Positions 17,988-27,438 are shown, numbered from the stretch's first letter. The stretch is 64,000 nt of DNA from Brasilonema sp. CT11 (GCF_017982655.1 NZ_JABXYX010000009.1:56505-120504); one strand, 5' to 3'. Notes: a model not told the origin generated them from the letters alone. Numbers and translations are program-made.

Positions 17988-18343
17988 ATGGACTATCGGG
18001 CACCAGATACAAAAAGGCGGTCGGGTAACAATACCTGCTGTTATCCGTAAAAAGCTGAATATGGCAGAAGGCGATATTGTGACTATTCGTGAAGAGAATG
18101 GCGATATCAAGCTTATTACACAGCATCAAGGATTGGCGCAGGCGCTATACGCCTTTGGCGTCTGCCCTTTGGGCAATCGCTGGCGAATCAATATTTGACA
18201 GATGATAATACTGTTGATGATTTTTTGAGATGGCGTAAGGAAGAAGCTAGCGCCGAAGACGATAAAATGAATCGTGCCTTTGAAACAAAATGACAGGGAT
18301 TGTTTTTGATAGTTCAGTTCTTATTGCTATCCTTGATTTCTAA
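17988..18343 (+). pseudogene. Decayed AbrB-type antitoxin and truncated PIN toxin
   Basis: A SpoVT/AbrB-like antitoxin is recognisable: MDYRAP at 17988, then after a frame change IQKGGRVTIPAVIRKKLNM. A palindromic repeat (about 18134-18190) then breaks the reading, which resumes as QYLTDDNTVDDFLRWRKEEA and ends at a TGA (18291-18293). That stop overlaps an ATG (18290) that starts MTGIVFDSSVLIAILDF, the first 17 residues of a VapC-like PIN toxin, ended by TAA at 18341-18343. The antitoxin is frameshifted and carries an insertion, and the toxin is truncated, so the module is dead although its upstream palindrome is perfect. Confidence 0.75.
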
Positions 18344-18378
18344 AAGTTAACTCTCGCCAAAGCTTTGGCTTGGGTGAA

Positions 18379-20604
18379 TCATTCTTCAGTACGCAGCAAG
18401 CTAGCATATTTCCCCCCTGAGTCCCATAACTCTTCATGCGTACCCCGCTGCACCACTTTACCCTGCTCCAGTACAATAATTTCATCACAATCGCGAATCG
18501 TGCTGAGTCTGTGAGCTATCACAATACAAGAACAACCACGTCGCCGCAAATTCCTATCAATAATCAATTCTGTTTGAGCATCCAGCGCGGAAGTCGCTTC
18601 ATCCATAACCAATACCGCTGGATTGCGAACCATTGCACGAGCAATTTCTAAACGTTGGCGCTGTCCACCACTGATGTTCATTCCCCCTTCAATCAGCTTT
18701 GTATCATATCCCCCAGGCATAGATTCAATCAAATCGTGAATGACTGCATCAGAGCAAGCCCGCACCAAATCAGTTTGTGATACTGTTGAATCCCATAAGG
18801 TAAGATTTTCCCGAACCGTCCCACCAAACAGAAAAATATCTTGTTCTACCATCGCCAAAGAATTCGCCAAAACAGAGCGAGGAATCTGAGTTCTCGGTAC
18901 GCCATCAAAGCAAATTCCCCCGGACCAAGGTTCGTATAAACCGCAAACTAGCTTAGCAATTGTAGACTTACCAGAACCACTCCCTCCGACGATCGCCACT
19001 CGTTGTCCCGGCTTCAGAGTTAGGCTAAAGTTCTCAATCAAAGGGTTGTCCACACGGCTATAGCCAAAGGTAATATCTTGTAACTCAACATAACCCTGCA
19101 ACCGAAAGGATATTGGTAATTGGTAATTCTCCCTCTCTCCCTCTCTCCCTCTCTCCCTCTCCCCCTCTCCCCGTAAGGCTTCTCCATCAACGGAGTTTTG
19201 CAGTACATCATCAAGGCGGTTTAAGTCAGCCTCTAAATCTTGCAACATACTGCCAAAATTAATCAAACTGTTAATTGGCTCTAGGAAGCTGGCTGTTAAA
19301 CTTTGGTAAGCAACCAACATCCCAATACTCAGGTTACCGTTCATCACCCGATAACCGCCGAGAAATAATATAGAAGTGGTTGTCAGCGCCGTCAAAAGTG
19401 TCGGTAATACTGTCAGAATTTGAGTTTGTAAAGCTAATTGCTGCTGAGCGTTGAGGGCTTTGGCATAGTTCCCGGCAAATTTAGCAAACGAGTCTGATTC
19501 AAGCCCAGAAGCTTTGATTGTTTCTATGGTTTGAATACCGGCGATCGCCACCCCGTTGACCTTACCATATTCCTGTGCCAGCTTCATATTGGCATCTACT
19601 CTCGTTCGCGATAAAAACTGTAGAGCGAAAAAGTTTATCGCGGCAAAACCAAGAGCAACACTCGTCAGTACCCAATCGTACTGGAGCATAATCAGAAAGT
19701 AAAACACCATCATCACCGTGTCAATGATTGTGGTGGCAAGGGTTCCTGAAAGGAGATTAGCAACTTTGTCATTCAGTTGCACACGAGAGCTAATTTCACC
19801 TGCAAAGCGTTGAGCATAAAACCCAACTGGTAAGCGTAGAATATGCCAGAGAAACTGCCCCGACGTTGTCACCGACAACTTAAGCATCAACCGCCGCAAA
19901 GAAGTCAGCCGCAGCCAAGCAAGAAACCCCTGGAGTACAGCGGTGAGAACCATTCCTAACATCAGCGGTCGTATCCAGTCAGAGCGCTCAGTGACGAGAA
20001 TCTCGTCAACAAACACCTGAGTAAAAGCTGGCACAGCTAACCTGGGAAAAGTCAGTAATAGTCCTGCCAATAGGCAAAATAAAATGGTGTTCTGCGAATT
20101 TTGCAAGCGTGAGGCTAAAGCAGAAACAACGTTATTTTTTTTACCTCCTCTTTGAAAGTCTGATCCTGGTTGCATAGCCAGGACAATTCCAGTGTAGGCG
20201 CGGCTAAACTCTTCTAGGGAAGCTGTTCGACGTCCTGCGGCGGGATCGTTGAGGTAAACGCGGTTTTTCGCGAACCCTTCCACCACAAGAAAATGGTTGA
20301 AATTCCAAAAGACAATGTAGGGGAGAGGAAGGGTTTTGAGGTTTTCCAAAGACGGTTTGAAACCTTTGGCATTTAAGCCATAGTTCCTCGCTGCTTTGAT
20401 GACATTAAAGGCGTTGCTACCATCTCGCGAGACGCCACACTCACGCCGTAATTCTGCCAAAGGGACAATGCGCGAGTAATAACCTAGAATAATTCCCAAA
20501 GCAGCAGCACCGCATTCCGTTGCTTCGATTTGCAGCAGCGTGGGGGTACGGACGCGACTCGTTTGAGGTCGAGGTAGGAGACTTTTAATGAAGGCAAAGG
20601 GCAT
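18379..20604 (-). CDS. NHLP-type ABC exporter with C39 leader peptidase
   Basis: A 741-residue peptidase-containing ABC transporter (PCAT; TIGR03796 type) that cuts double-glycine leaders and exports the core peptide. The N-terminal C39 peptidase (about 20-150) has the catalytic Cys in IEATECGAAALG, the His in FNHFLVVEGF and the Asp in YLNDPAAGRR. The six-helix membrane region follows, then an ATPase with Walker A GGSGSGKST, signature NISGGQRQRLEIARA and Walker B VLVMDEATSALD. Between membrane and ATPase domains lies a Glu/Arg-rich low-complexity linker encoded by an 8-bp tandem repeat at 19129-19160. It is followed on the same strand by the MauE-like gene and the precursor peptide gene upstream, suggesting one transcription unit. 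Confidence 0.93.
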   Translation of the reverse strand: MPFAFIKSLLPRPQTSRVRTPTLLQIEATECGAAALGIILGYYSRIVPLAELRRECGVSRDGSNAFNVIKAARNYGLNAKGFKPSLENLKTLPLPYIVFWNFNHFLVVEGFAKNRVYLNDPAAGRRTASLEEFSRAYTGIVLAMQPGSDFQRGGKKNNVVSALASRLQNSQNTILFCLLAGLLLTFPRLAVPAFTQVFVDEILVTERSDWIRPLMLGMVLTAVLQGFLAWLRLTSLRRLMLKLSVTTSGQFLWHILRLPVGFYAQRFAGEISSRVQLNDKVANLLSGTLATTIIDTVMMVFYFLIMLQYDWVLTSVALGFAAINFFALQFLSRTRVDANMKLAQEYGKVNGVAIAGIQTIETIKASGLESDSFAKFAGNYAKALNAQQQLALQTQILTVLPTLLTALTTTSILFLGGYRVMNGNLSIGMLVAYQSLTASFLEPINSLINFGSMLQDLEADLNRLDDVLQNSVDGEALRGEGERERGREGERENYQLPISFRLQGYVELQDITFGYSRVDNPLIENFSLTLKPGQRVAIVGGSGSGKSTIAKLVCGLYEPWSGGICFDGVPRTQIPRSVLANSLAMVEQDIFLFGGTVRENLTLWDSTVSQTDLVRACSDAVIHDLIESMPGGYDTKLIEGGMNISGGQRQRLEIARAMVRNPAVLVMDEATSALDAQTELIIDRNLRRRGCSCIVIAHRLSTIRDCDEIIVLEQGKVVQRGTHEELWDSGGKYASLLRTEE
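19129..19160. repeat. Octamer tandem repeat inside exporter gene
   Basis: Four perfect copies of CTCCCTCT followed by a degenerate CCCCCTCTCCCC run, within the coding sequence of the C39 exporter. It is translated on the minus strand as a GERERGRE-type linker. Eight is not a multiple of three, so gain or loss of one unit would shift the frame before the ATPase domain. Confidence 0.85.
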
Positions 20605-20724
20605 GAGATAATTTTGCCCTAGTTAGTCACTTGAGTGCAAGTTCATCAAAATTAGCTTTATGATTTTGTAGTGCAAAATTGGGATGCTCGCGAATGTTTT
20701 GGGTTAATAATGAAAAGTGCTGCT

Positions 20725-21681
20725 TCACGACTTAACTACTTCAGCGACAGATAGGTTTGGTTTGACGCGTTGAACAAAGACTAGTGGCATCACCCCCAAC
20801 CATTTTTCCCGAATTATGCCGTTCTCCAGCAATACGCCAGTTGGAAAGGCTTCAGCGAAGCGACTCATGACGAACGGGTTCATCGCCACTACCGGAAAGT
20901 TGATATTATGAAGTTGAACAAATTCTTGAACTTCTTCCGGCGTTCGGGCAACTCCTGCGACTACATCTGGTAAATCAGGTCTTTTGTGAACTATTTTTAG
21001 CACTTTGATCCAGCTTTTGCACATTTGACAACCCGGCATTAAAAACACAACTAGTTTGTCACCTGTTGTTAAGCTATCGGCGTATTCTTCTATCCATTTG
21101 GGTTGCCAAAGGCGATCAACTTTAAGCAGAGATAAGTCTAATAAAGGTTTTTCTTTCTTCCACAAATACAAATACGAAACACCAGTCCCGAGACAACTGA
21201 TTGCTAAAGAAATGAGTAATGCGCTCACTTGCTGGGAAACTGTTAAAATATCGGCGACGGGATAAAACCAAGCCAACCCAATCAAAGCAGTGTAGAGGAT
21301 GTTGAGGAGTAAACTTTGGTTGGGACTAATATTAATTAGACCGTTATAGCAACCACAATCATTTGTGCGTTTGGTCGAGGTACTCCAGTAAGTTAAACCC
21401 GATAACACCAATAACAGAACAATTGTACCGGGAAAAAGCCACTGGGGAAACAGCTGTAAAATTAAGGCTATTCCAAGGACACACTCTAGAATTGTGAAGG
21501 CGATCGCAACAACTAGATTCACCTTTTGGGAAAACAACTGCAATTTAGTGATGTGGATAAGAAACGTCTGAGGTGCGAGTGCTTTGACAATACCTGTCAC
21601 CAGAAATACACTGCCAAGCACTAAAGTACTGATGAGAGAAATTGAATACATACTCAAGAGCGATCGCCACTTAATTATCAT
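20725..21681 (-). CDS. MauE/DoxX-type membrane protein with thioredoxin-like C-terminus
   Basis: A 318-residue protein. The N-terminal half has about five hydrophobic segments (18-38, 55-75, 82-98, 122-145, 152-172) and the paired cysteines C109 and C111 (NDCGCYNG), as in MauE/DoxX redox-associated membrane proteins. The C-terminal domain (from about 190) has a thioredoxin-type FLMPGCQMCKSW motif (C218, C221) and a cis-proline-like FPTGVLL near 280. It is likely an electron-transfer or disulfide-forming enzyme at the membrane. It lies between the C39 exporter and a precursor peptide with exactly two cysteines, so I infer it oxidises that peptide. Start could also be Met11. Confidence 0.8.
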   Translation of the reverse strand: MIIKWRSLLSMYSISLISTLVLGSVFLVTGIVKALAPQTFLIHITKLQLFSQKVNLVVAIAFTILECVLGIALILQLFPQWLFPGTIVLLLVLSGLTYWSTSTKRTNDCGCYNGLINISPNQSLLLNILYTALIGLAWFYPVADILTVSQQVSALLISLAISCLGTGVSYLYLWKKEKPLLDLSLLKVDRLWQPKWIEEYADSLTTGDKLVVFLMPGCQMCKSWIKVLKIVHKRPDLPDVVAGVARTPEEVQEFVQLHNINFPVVAMNPFVMSRFAEAFPTGVLLENGIIREKWLGVMPLVFVQRVKPNLSVAEVVKS

Positions 21682-21755
21682 AGCTAATTAAAGTACAAAT
21701 AGTTACTTCCGCGCTTTAATGAAAATGCCAGCTACCTCAATTGCTTAAATCTTTT

Positions 21756-22055
21756 TTAAGCTTTAACAGAAGCATCAACACATGTATTCCCGAAAGCTGG
21801 ATTAAGCAAACCAATTACACTGACAGTATTACCACAAACGTTAACAGGTACATGAACTGGTACTTGAATAACATTACCCGAAGCGACACCAGGTGAACCA
21901 ATAGCAGCGCCCTGCGCACCAGAATCTCCGCCTATTACTGTCAATAAATCATCATCATCAAGTTCCTCAAACCATTCCCGATCTTTTTCTTGTTGAGTCA
22001 GTATAAGAGCTTGTTTTGTTGCTTTTTTTTCCTTTGCCTGAAACATTTTAAACAT
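21756..22055 (-). CDS. Chaplin-like peptide with double-glycine leader
   Basis: A 99-residue precursor. Residues 1-43 form a charged leader ending ELDDDDLLTVIGG, a double-glycine cleavage signal like that of the peptide at 14007. The 56-residue core closely matches the chaplin domain (PF03777 type) of Streptomyces surface proteins: GSPGVASGN (53-61), QVPVHVPVNVCGN (64-76) and IGLLNPAFGNTC (81-92). Cys74 and Cys92 have the chaplin spacing. AAAAGGA lies about eight bases before the ATG. Streptomyces chaplins use Sec signal peptides; here a C39 exporter replaces them. I infer a secreted, disulfide-bonded, possibly amyloid-forming surface peptide. The resemblance is from memory of the family and should be confirmed by profile search. 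Confidence 0.85.
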   Translation of the reverse strand: MFKMFQAKEKKATKQALILTQQEKDREWFEELDDDDLLTVIGGDSGAQGAAIGSPGVASGNVIQVPVHVPVNVCGNTVSVIGLLNPAFGNTCVDASVKA

Positions 22056-22210
22056 TTGAGTTTTCCTTTTGAGTGGAGTTTTTATGAGTCTACCATATTT
22101 TATTATGTGTGTTTTTTTACAAAAAACTTCCGTTCTGACTCCTGACCACTGACTCCTGTTAGCGCAGCGTTAACGAAGTGGATCGTAGGTCAGCGCAGCC
22201 TGTTCTTTTG

Positions 22211-23818
22211 TTAATACACACCAGTCCAAGAGCGAAATATTGGAATAATGTAAGAAATAGGTGCCACTTCTCCAACTTTGACGCGAACTTTCGTAGTTGT
22301 ACCTGATGAAATTTGTAGTGCAGGTCCATTAGAAGAAGACCATTTGTAACCGCTGACAGTGTTTGGGTCTTTTTGTAGTTCGACGAAAACTTGCACACGA
22401 GCCGCGTTATTATTAGCAAGGCTTTTAGCTATGTCTTCATTGCCAACTTGCGCCACAATATCGCCAGTTGTCACAGGGAAGGGAGAAACTCTTGTTACCG
22501 TTCCAACAATTCCACCAAAGCGATCGCGCTTGACAACGCTAGGTGTAACCTGTACTGTCATACCTGGTTTTATTTGTTTGCCATCCTTATCAGCAAAGTA
22601 AACAAGACTTGTTAGTTTGTCTTTGGAGTCAAGAGCTTCAATAGTCCCAATACGAGTGCCAGTACTGACAATTTGACCAGCCAGAACCCCTACTTCTAAA
22701 ACGCGACCATCATATTTACTAATAACTTGGCTTGATTGAGTTAATTGCAATTTTAACTGAGCAATCTTGCGTTTCACATCCTGAATTTGATTTAATTGAT
22801 TGATTGACTTTTCTAAATCTTGTTGAACTAATTTAGTTTTTTGGGTTTCGATATCTTTAATTTTTGTTTTTATTTCGTCAAGCTTATTCAGATTTTGTAG
22901 ATAATCGCGCTCTGCATTTGTTCTTTGAACTTCAAGCTCTTGAATATTATTTTTTATCTCGTCAGTTTTACTCAAATTTTGTAGATATTCACGTTCACTA
23001 GTTGTTTTTTGAACATCAAGGTCTTTGAGTTGTGTTGAAATCTCTGATATTTCCTTCTGAGCGTTTAATAATTCCTGTTGAGATTGCAGTAATGTATCTT
23101 GGCTAATAATCTTCTGTTCAAAAAGACTACGACGAGTTTCAACTCGTTGTTGCAAGGTTTGTAGCAATGCAGTGATTTGTTGCTTTTGCTGTTCAAGGCT
23201 TTTGTTTTTTTGTGCTAGTGCAGTGAGAGTTTGTTTATACAGCACTGGCGCGACTTTTTCTCTGGACACACTTTGCTCAAGGCTTTCTCGTTTTTGCTTT
23301 AACGCTTCAAGGGTTTGTGAATGTAGCACTGGTGCGACTGATTCTCGACGCAAGGTTTCTTCAAAGTCTTTTTGCTGCTGTTGAAGCGTTCTTAGCGCCA
23401 GTACTGTTTGCTGCTTTTGCAGCCTATCGGTGTTTAGATTCTGCTCTAGAAGTTGGTTTAACTTTCCTTGTTCTTGTTGTAGTTGTTGCCTAATATTGGA
23501 TTGGTCGATGATGGCGAGTACTTGACCTTGCCTTACCACATCTCCTGGCTTGATATTTAAAGCTAATAATTGACCAGCACTGAGTGTTTGAAATGGCACC
23601 ACATGACGAGGTCGGCTCAACACGCCGGAACCTGTGACAGTGAGTGGAATTCGCCCGACTACACTCCAAATACCAGCTATAACGACCAAAAAGCCCATAG
23701 AAATCAAAGGTAACCAAACTTGCTGGCTTGTAACCTGCATGAGTTGGTCAAGTTGTTCTGGTGATGACAGCTGTTCTAGCGCTTCTTCTCGGAAGAGTCT
23801 GCTTGTTTTATCTTGCAT
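22211..23818 (-). CDS. NHLP bacteriocin system HlyD-type secretion adaptor
   Basis: A 535-residue membrane fusion protein (TIGR03794 type) linking the ABC exporter to the outer envelope. There is one transmembrane segment near residues 33-53 (WLPLISMGFLVVIAGIW), a biotinyl-lipoyl-like half-motif after it (LNIKPGDVVRQGQVLAIID), a long coiled coil (about 120-365; repeated Q/E/K/L-rich heptads) and the returning beta-barrel (YDGRVLEVGVLAGQIVSTG). The C-terminal region GEVAPISYIIPIFRSWTGVY is typical of NHLP adaptors. It is the first gene of the leftward set adaptor, chaplin-like peptide, MauE-like protein, C39 exporter. Confidence 0.92.
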   Translation of the reverse strand: MQDKTSRLFREEALEQLSSPEQLDQLMQVTSQQVWLPLISMGFLVVIAGIWSVVGRIPLTVTGSGVLSRPRHVVPFQTLSAGQLLALNIKPGDVVRQGQVLAIIDQSNIRQQLQQEQGKLNQLLEQNLNTDRLQKQQTVLALRTLQQQQKDFEETLRRESVAPVLHSQTLEALKQKRESLEQSVSREKVAPVLYKQTLTALAQKNKSLEQQKQQITALLQTLQQRVETRRSLFEQKIISQDTLLQSQQELLNAQKEISEISTQLKDLDVQKTTSEREYLQNLSKTDEIKNNIQELEVQRTNAERDYLQNLNKLDEIKTKIKDIETQKTKLVQQDLEKSINQLNQIQDVKRKIAQLKLQLTQSSQVISKYDGRVLEVGVLAGQIVSTGTRIGTIEALDSKDKLTSLVYFADKDGKQIKPGMTVQVTPSVVKRDRFGGIVGTVTRVSPFPVTTGDIVAQVGNEDIAKSLANNNAARVQVFVELQKDPNTVSGYKWSSSNGPALQISSGTTTKVRVKVGEVAPISYIIPIFRSWTGVY

Positions 23819-24063
23819 CTTATCTATTTTTATCAGGACTTACGCTACTGTCAGGACATATAGCAGGGAACGCTTAACAGGGAACGCTTAACTTCGTTCG
23901 CGAAACCTTAAAGGCATCTAGAACGGGGTATCAGAAAATTACTCACAATTCCACGAGTGTAGTCGTTAACACCCACGTTCTCACTTAGAGCTATATGTTT
24001 TCATTTTAACTCTAGAACGAGTCGCACTTCTGGCAAAACCCAACTCCTTGAAGAAGCTAATTT

Positions 24064-27000
24064 CTACACTCGTTGTTTTAACAGTTGGGTGACAACTGCA
24101 ATTAATTGACTTGGCTCGACTGGTTTAGATATATGTGCATCGAACCCATTTGCCAGAGATTTTTGGGAATCAGCTTCGCTAGCATACGCTGTGAGCGCGA
24201 TTGCATTAATCTGTCCTCCTTGCTCTTGAGGTAATTTCCGGATTTGACGTATGAGCATATATCCGTCCATTTCTGGCATGCCAATATCGCTGATCAACAG
24301 AACTGGCTGCCATTGTTGTAGAACTCGTAGTGCCTCTTCTGCTGATGATACTGCTTTCACTTCTGCCCCTTCCTGCATCAGCACAAAGGCAGTGAATTCC
24401 AATGAATCAGGTTCGTCGTCTACAACCATGACCCGTAAGTCAGTTAGAATTGAGGAGCGATCAGGTGAGGAGAAATTTTTGCCTTGGTCTTTTTTGTCGC
24501 CGTAGTCCTTGCTTGTTTGAATCAGTGGTAGCTGCACTGTAAAAGTCGCCCCCTGTCCTTCCCCTAAACTATCCGCCATCACAGTACCGCCATGCATTTC
24601 TACGATATTACGGGCGATCGCCAGCCCCAATCCTAAGCCGCCAAATTGGCGTGTAGTGGTGCTATCTGCTTGACGAAAGGATTCAAACACGTAAGGCAGA
24701 AACTCTGGACTGATGCCCTTACCTGTATCACTTACTGTGATTTGAGCTATTGACGCAACTTCCTGCAAGCGAACTTCAACTCGACCGCCATTGGGAGTAA
24801 ACTTGACAGCATTGGAGAGAAAATTCCAAAATACTTGTTGCAGCCGAGTCGCATCGCCTGAAACTTGCCACACACCAACTTCTAATATTGGTTGCAGTTC
24901 AATAGATTTTGCTTGTGCTGCCAAGCGGACGGTTTCTAAGGCTGCGTAAATCACAGTTGTTAAATCTATTGCAGAAACATTCAGTTTGAGTTTGCCTTGT
25001 AAAATCCGCGAAACATCCAGCAAATCTTCAATCAATTGAGCTTGTGCTTGGGCATTGCGTTCGATAATTTCTAAAGCTTGCGTCGTCTTGTCTGCGTCAA
25101 GCTTGCGGGTTTTCAAGATTTTAGACCAACCTAAGATTGGATTAAGCGGCGATCGCAACTCATGGGAGAGAACTGCCAAAAACTCATCTTTAACTCGATT
25201 TGCTCGTTCGGCTTCACTTCGGGCGACTTGTTCGAGTTGCAGGATGCGATCGCGCTCACTGGCTAAGCGGACGCGCTCACTTACGTCCAGAATAAGAGAT
25301 AGCACAGACACCAGATTACCCGATTCGTCTGTTAACGTTGAGTTGTACCACTCACAATAAACCACCGAGCCATTTTTGGCATAGTTGCGATTACAGCAAA
25401 TAGTTTGCGCTTCATCACCACTGAGGATACGCTGGACAACATCACTCACGGCGGCTGCATCCTCTGGATAAATAAACTGCCATTCATTCATTTGCTTGCC
25501 CAATATTTCCTGGGCTGTCCAACCGAAAATATTCTCTGCTGACTCGGACCAACGGATAATTCGCAAGTCGCTATCCCATTCAATCACCCCTAGGGGAGAA
25601 TTTTCGACATGAAAGTTGAGCTTTTGCAGAGCATTTTGCAATGCTTCCTCTGCGTATTTGCGAGCAGTAATGTCTTGATCGGTGCCAACATAGCCGATGA
25701 TTTCGCCTAACTGAGAACGGATAGCTGCTGCATTTGCCTGTACCCAATGCGTTCCGCCTTGAGGCGTTAAGAAGCGGAACTCCATTGAAAACTCAATTCC
25801 TTCTTGCGTGCAACGGTTCCACTCAGCCCAAACTTGCTCGCGATCATCAGGATGAACTGCCTTTGCCCAGCCATCACCCAAACTTTCTTGTAAAGTTAAA
25901 CCAGCGATCGCTTGCCATTGAGGGTTAGTATAAAGACAATGACCTGCCCCATCAGTTTGAAAAATCCCAATCGGAGCGAAGGCACTAAGCAAGCGAAATC
26001 GCTCCTCACTCTCGCGTAGGGCTTCTTCGGCCTGTTTGCGAGCGGTGATATCCAAGTCTATCCCTGTCATGCGGACTGGTCTGCCAGTTTGATCATAAAA
26101 GACCTGCCCAAGACTTGCTGCCCAGCGAATTCTACCACTAGGACAGAAAAAGCGGAACTCAATGTCATACGGTTCTCTGTCTTCTACTGCACGGGCGATC
26201 GCTTTCTGTACTTGTGCTCGATCCTCTGGGTGCAGCAAGTTAACAAAGGTTTCATAGCGACCATCAAACTCTCCCTCTTGCATTCCAAACAAGCGTTCGA
26301 GGCTAGCAGACCAAACAATTTGGTTGGTCAGGATATTCCAGTCCCAAATCCCCATCCTTGCTGCTTCGAGTGCTAGCCGCAATCGCTCTTCACTTTCTTG
26401 CAGCGCCTGCTGAGTCTGCTGACGCTCCAACAATTCCATTTGTGCTTGCTGATACAGCTGTGATTGTTGGATGGCAATCCCAACCTGAGTTGCCAATTGA
26501 GTCAGCAGGCTAATTTCCATTGCTTGCCACTGCCGAGGTGCTGTACACTCATGGGCAATCAACAGACCCCAGAGTTGAGGTGTAGAAGAGGGATGATCAA
26601 TTTGTGATTGTTGAGTTTTATTTGCTACACCCAACAAAATTGGCACGACTAAGTTTGCTCGTACCTGAAACTGAGCGAGTAAGTTGAGATGACAGGGATC
26701 GATGTCGCCATCATAGATGTCTGTTCTTGCCGTGGCTTGCCCTTGTAGATAAGAGCTGATGTCGCTTTTGGCGAGGCATGTATCATACATGCTAGTTGAC
26801 AAGATTGGTGTCCAACCCGACTCTACTGACTCTACAACCACTTTGCCGTTGCCGTCTGGTTGCAACTCGAACATAATCACCCGGTCTGTTTGCAAGAACT
26901 GCCGTACTAGCTCTACAGTGGTGTTGAGAATCGTGTCCAAGTCAAGGGATTGCCGAATTTGCCCAGCTATCTGCGTGACAATCCGCTCTGACTTTAGTTG

Positions 27001-27438
27001 TTGTTCCAGGGCTGATTGGCTTTGTTGTAATTGCTGCTGTAATCGCGCATTTTTAATGGCGCTTTTGACTGCCAACCGTAATGTCTCTGAAGTTGTCTTA
27101 CCCTTAATCAGATAGTCTTGAGCGCCACGTTTCATTGCTTGCACGGCAACGAATTCATCGCCTTGGCCTGTTAACATGACTACAGGTGGGTGATTCTTGC
27201 CAATCTGATCCTGCAACTGGCTCAAAAACTCTAATCCGTCTAAATCCGGCAACAAGAAATCGATCAAGATCAGATCTGGTTGTTCTTGGAGACAAAAACT
27301 CAACCCTGCCTCGCCAGTTTCTTGTTCCAAAATCCTGTATTGATACTCGACTTCTTGCAGCAAGTAGCGGCGATAGGCAAACCTGTCTTCTGCACTATCG
27401 TCGATAATCAAAATTTTCACTGATTCTTGTGTATCCAT
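24064..27438 (-). CDS. Hybrid sensor histidine kinase with REC, GAF and PAS domains
   Basis: An 1124-residue cytosolic two-component kinase from the ATG at 27438; TTG 27450 is an alternative. Domains in order: an N-terminal receiver (phosphoacceptor Asp in LILIDFLLPDLDG), GAF (about 160-335), three PAS/PAC repeats (about 350-720; GIWDWNILTN, PIGIFQTD, PLGVIEWDSD), HisKA with the H-box FLAVLSHELRSPLNPILGW, HATPase with FWNFLSNAVKF and GLGLGLAIARNIVEMHGG, and a C-terminal receiver (LLISDIGMPEMDGY). There is no membrane segment. The N-terminal receiver implies input from another kinase. It lies downstream of a phytochrome-regulator pair on the same strand, but about 120 bp away, so a shared pathway is only a suggestion. 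Confidence 0.92.
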   Translation of the reverse strand: MDTQESVKILIIDDSAEDRFAYRRYLLQEVEYQYRILEQETGEAGLSFCLQEQPDLILIDFLLPDLDGLEFLSQLQDQIGKNHPPVVMLTGQGDEFVAVQAMKRGAQDYLIKGKTTSETLRLAVKSAIKNARLQQQLQQSQSALEQQLKSERIVTQIAGQIRQSLDLDTILNTTVELVRQFLQTDRVIMFELQPDGNGKVVVESVESGWTPILSTSMYDTCLAKSDISSYLQGQATARTDIYDGDIDPCHLNLLAQFQVRANLVVPILLGVANKTQQSQIDHPSSTPQLWGLLIAHECTAPRQWQAMEISLLTQLATQVGIAIQQSQLYQQAQMELLERQQTQQALQESEERLRLALEAARMGIWDWNILTNQIVWSASLERLFGMQEGEFDGRYETFVNLLHPEDRAQVQKAIARAVEDREPYDIEFRFFCPSGRIRWAASLGQVFYDQTGRPVRMTGIDLDITARKQAEEALRESEERFRLLSAFAPIGIFQTDGAGHCLYTNPQWQAIAGLTLQESLGDGWAKAVHPDDREQVWAEWNRCTQEGIEFSMEFRFLTPQGGTHWVQANAAAIRSQLGEIIGYVGTDQDITARKYAEEALQNALQKLNFHVENSPLGVIEWDSDLRIIRWSESAENIFGWTAQEILGKQMNEWQFIYPEDAAAVSDVVQRILSGDEAQTICCNRNYAKNGSVVYCEWYNSTLTDESGNLVSVLSLILDVSERVRLASERDRILQLEQVARSEAERANRVKDEFLAVLSHELRSPLNPILGWSKILKTRKLDADKTTQALEIIERNAQAQAQLIEDLLDVSRILQGKLKLNVSAIDLTTVIYAALETVRLAAQAKSIELQPILEVGVWQVSGDATRLQQVFWNFLSNAVKFTPNGGRVEVRLQEVASIAQITVSDTGKGISPEFLPYVFESFRQADSTTTRQFGGLGLGLAIARNIVEMHGGTVMADSLGEGQGATFTVQLPLIQTSKDYGDKKDQGKNFSSPDRSSILTDLRVMVVDDEPDSLEFTAFVLMQEGAEVKAVSSAEEALRVLQQWQPVLLISDIGMPEMDGYMLIRQIRKLPQEQGGQINAIALTAYASEADSQKSLANGFDAHISKPVEPSQLIAVVTQLLKQRV

